Below are positions 4,994 through 5,791 of a stretch of DNA of 5,791 bases, in pieces. The position numbers and the translations under genes are program-made. The stretch comes from an uncultured Clostridia bacterium (lineage in GTDB: Bacteria > Bacillota > Clostridia > Oscillospirales > Oscillospiraceae): NCBI GenBank assembly GCA_945635805.1, contig CALZCW010000051.1, forward strand, positions 1 through 5,791, given 5' to 3'. Position 1 is the stretch's first letter. Every line of letters begins with the position of its first letter. The notes beneath the pieces were generated by a model. That model made no database searches, was not told the DNA's origin, and saw nothing but the letters and a program-made list of their open reading frames with translations.

Positions 4994-5791
4994 ATGACGA
5001 AGTATTTATCCATTCTCGGAAGCACAGGCTCCATCGGACGCCAGACCCTGGAGGTTGTGGAGCAGATGCCGGAGATTCAGGTCGTTGCCCTGACGGCAGG
5101 CTCCAACGTTGCGCGCATGGTGCAGCAGTGCCGCGCCTTTCACCCGGAGCTGGCGGTCATGGCGACGGAGGCGGCAGCGGAGGAACTGAAAAGCGCTCTG
5201 GACGGGGAGCATATCCGCGTCCTGTGGGGCATGGAGGGCCTGATCGCCGCCGCCGAATATGAAAAGGCCGACACGGTGGTCACCGCCGTGGTAGGCATGG
5301 TGGGCTTGCGTCCGACGCTGGCTGCCATCCAAAAGAAAAAGCGCATTGCCCTGGCAAACAAAGAAACGCTGGTCTGCGCCGGAGAGCTGGTCATGGCTGC
5401 GGCTGCCGAATACGGCACCGAGATTGTGCCGGTGGACTCGGAACATTCGGCTATTTTCCAGTGTCTGATGGGGAACCGGGACCGCAGCGAGATCCGGCGG
5501 CTGATTCTGACCTGCTCCGGCGGACCCTTCTTCGGAAAGAGCCGCGAGGAGCTGCAGAACGTCACAAAAGCCGATGCCCTGCGCCACCCCAACTGGAAGA
5601 TGGGGCATAAAATCACCATCGACTGTGCTACACTGATGAATAAGGGGCTGGAGGTCATTGAGGCCATGCGCCTGTATGATCTGCCCCTGCAGCAGGTGGA
5701 TGTGGTCATCCATCGACAGAGTATCGTCCACTCCCTGGTGGAGTTCCGTGACGGCGCGGTTCTGGCCCAGTTGGGGACGCCGGATATGCGT
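4994..5791 (+). CDS. dxr: 1-deoxy-D-xylulose 5-phosphate reductoisomerase (partial, cut by window edge)
   Basis: Second enzyme of the MEP pathway: NADPH-dependent rearrangement and reduction of DXP to 2-C-methyl-D-erythritol 4-phosphate, the target of fosmidomycin. The frame is open from ATG 4994 to the right edge, giving 266 of an expected 380 or so residues; the C-terminal helical domain is missing from the window. Motifs: NADPH-binding GSTGSIG at residues 9-15, LANKE at 120-124, the metal-binding VDSEHSAIFQ with D148, S149 and E150, substrate-binding HPNW at 197-200, and NKGLE at 216-220 with the third metal ligand E220. It then runs HRQSIVHSLVEF (240-251) to AQLGTPDMR. It starts 1 nt after the cdsA stop (TGAAATG) and lacks a strong ribosome binding site, unlike every other gene here, so re-initiation after cdsA is likely. 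Its product supplies isoprenoid units used by UppS. Confidence 0.97.
   Translation, partial: MTKYLSILGSTGSIGRQTLEVVEQMPEIQVVALTAGSNVARMVQQCRAFHPELAVMATEAAAEELKSALDGEHIRVLWGMEGLIAAAEYEKADTVVTAVVGMVGLRPTLAAIQKKKRIALANKETLVCAGELVMAAAAEYGTEIVPVDSEHSAIFQCLMGNRDRSEIRRLILTCSGGPFFGKSREELQNVTKADALRHPNWKMGHKITIDCATLMNKGLEVIEAMRLYDLPLQQVDVVIHRQSIVHSLVEFRDGAVLAQLGTPDMR

Noticed and set aside
4165..5034. Minus-strand 289-codon frame opposite cdsA
   Set aside because: It is a low-complexity His/Gln/Ala-rich translation typical of an antisense shadow of a hydrophobic membrane protein gene.
1..5791. CRISPR array, tRNA/rRNA gene, toxin-antitoxin or defence system
   Set aside because: No regularly spaced repeats, cloverleaf or rRNA-like segments, or small paired genes were seen; apart from the frr-uppS gap and the glnS-pyrH intergenic region the window is filled by housekeeping genes.

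Overview
The window looks like a core chromosomal segment of a moderately GC-rich Firmicute, most likely a gut clostridium of the Oscillospiraceae/Ruminococcaceae type. This rests on the gene order, strong AGGAGG-type ribosome binding sites, protein family features and a repeat element that I recall from that group. No rRNA or other taxonomic marker is present, so the assignment is an inference.

Layout: the minus strand from position 5 to 1726 carries a complete glutaminyl-tRNA synthetase gene (glnS). A 194-bp divergent intergenic region (1727-1920) follows, with a well-formed sigma-A-type promoter for each direction. From 1921 to the right edge, five plus-strand genes form the classic cluster pyrH-frr-uppS-cdsA-dxr; dxr is cut by the window edge. 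Four of the five are tightly packed: pyrH/frr and cdsA/dxr are 1 nt apart, and uppS/cdsA overlap by 1 nt.

The one break in the packing is a 216-bp gap between frr and uppS (3200-3415). It holds a 159-bp element with 18-bp imperfect terminal inverted repeats (16/18 matching) and an internal hairpin. It is flanked by TTAA on the left and TTGA on the right, which may be a decayed 4-bp target duplication. I read it as a non-autonomous MITE-like element inserted exactly at the frr stop codon. A compact GC-rich stem-loop and the uppS ribosome binding site follow it.

Together the plus-strand genes couple UMP phosphorylation (PyrH) and ribosome recycling (Frr) with envelope precursor synthesis: undecaprenyl diphosphate (UppS), CDP-diacylglycerol (CdsA) and the first committed MEP isoprenoid step (Dxr), which feeds UppS. 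In many bacteria rpsB-tsf precede pyrH. Here the cluster starts at pyrH with its own promoter, back to back with glnS. I found no novel enzyme system; the element in the frr-uppS gap and the mirror-image promoter motifs are the points worth a second look.
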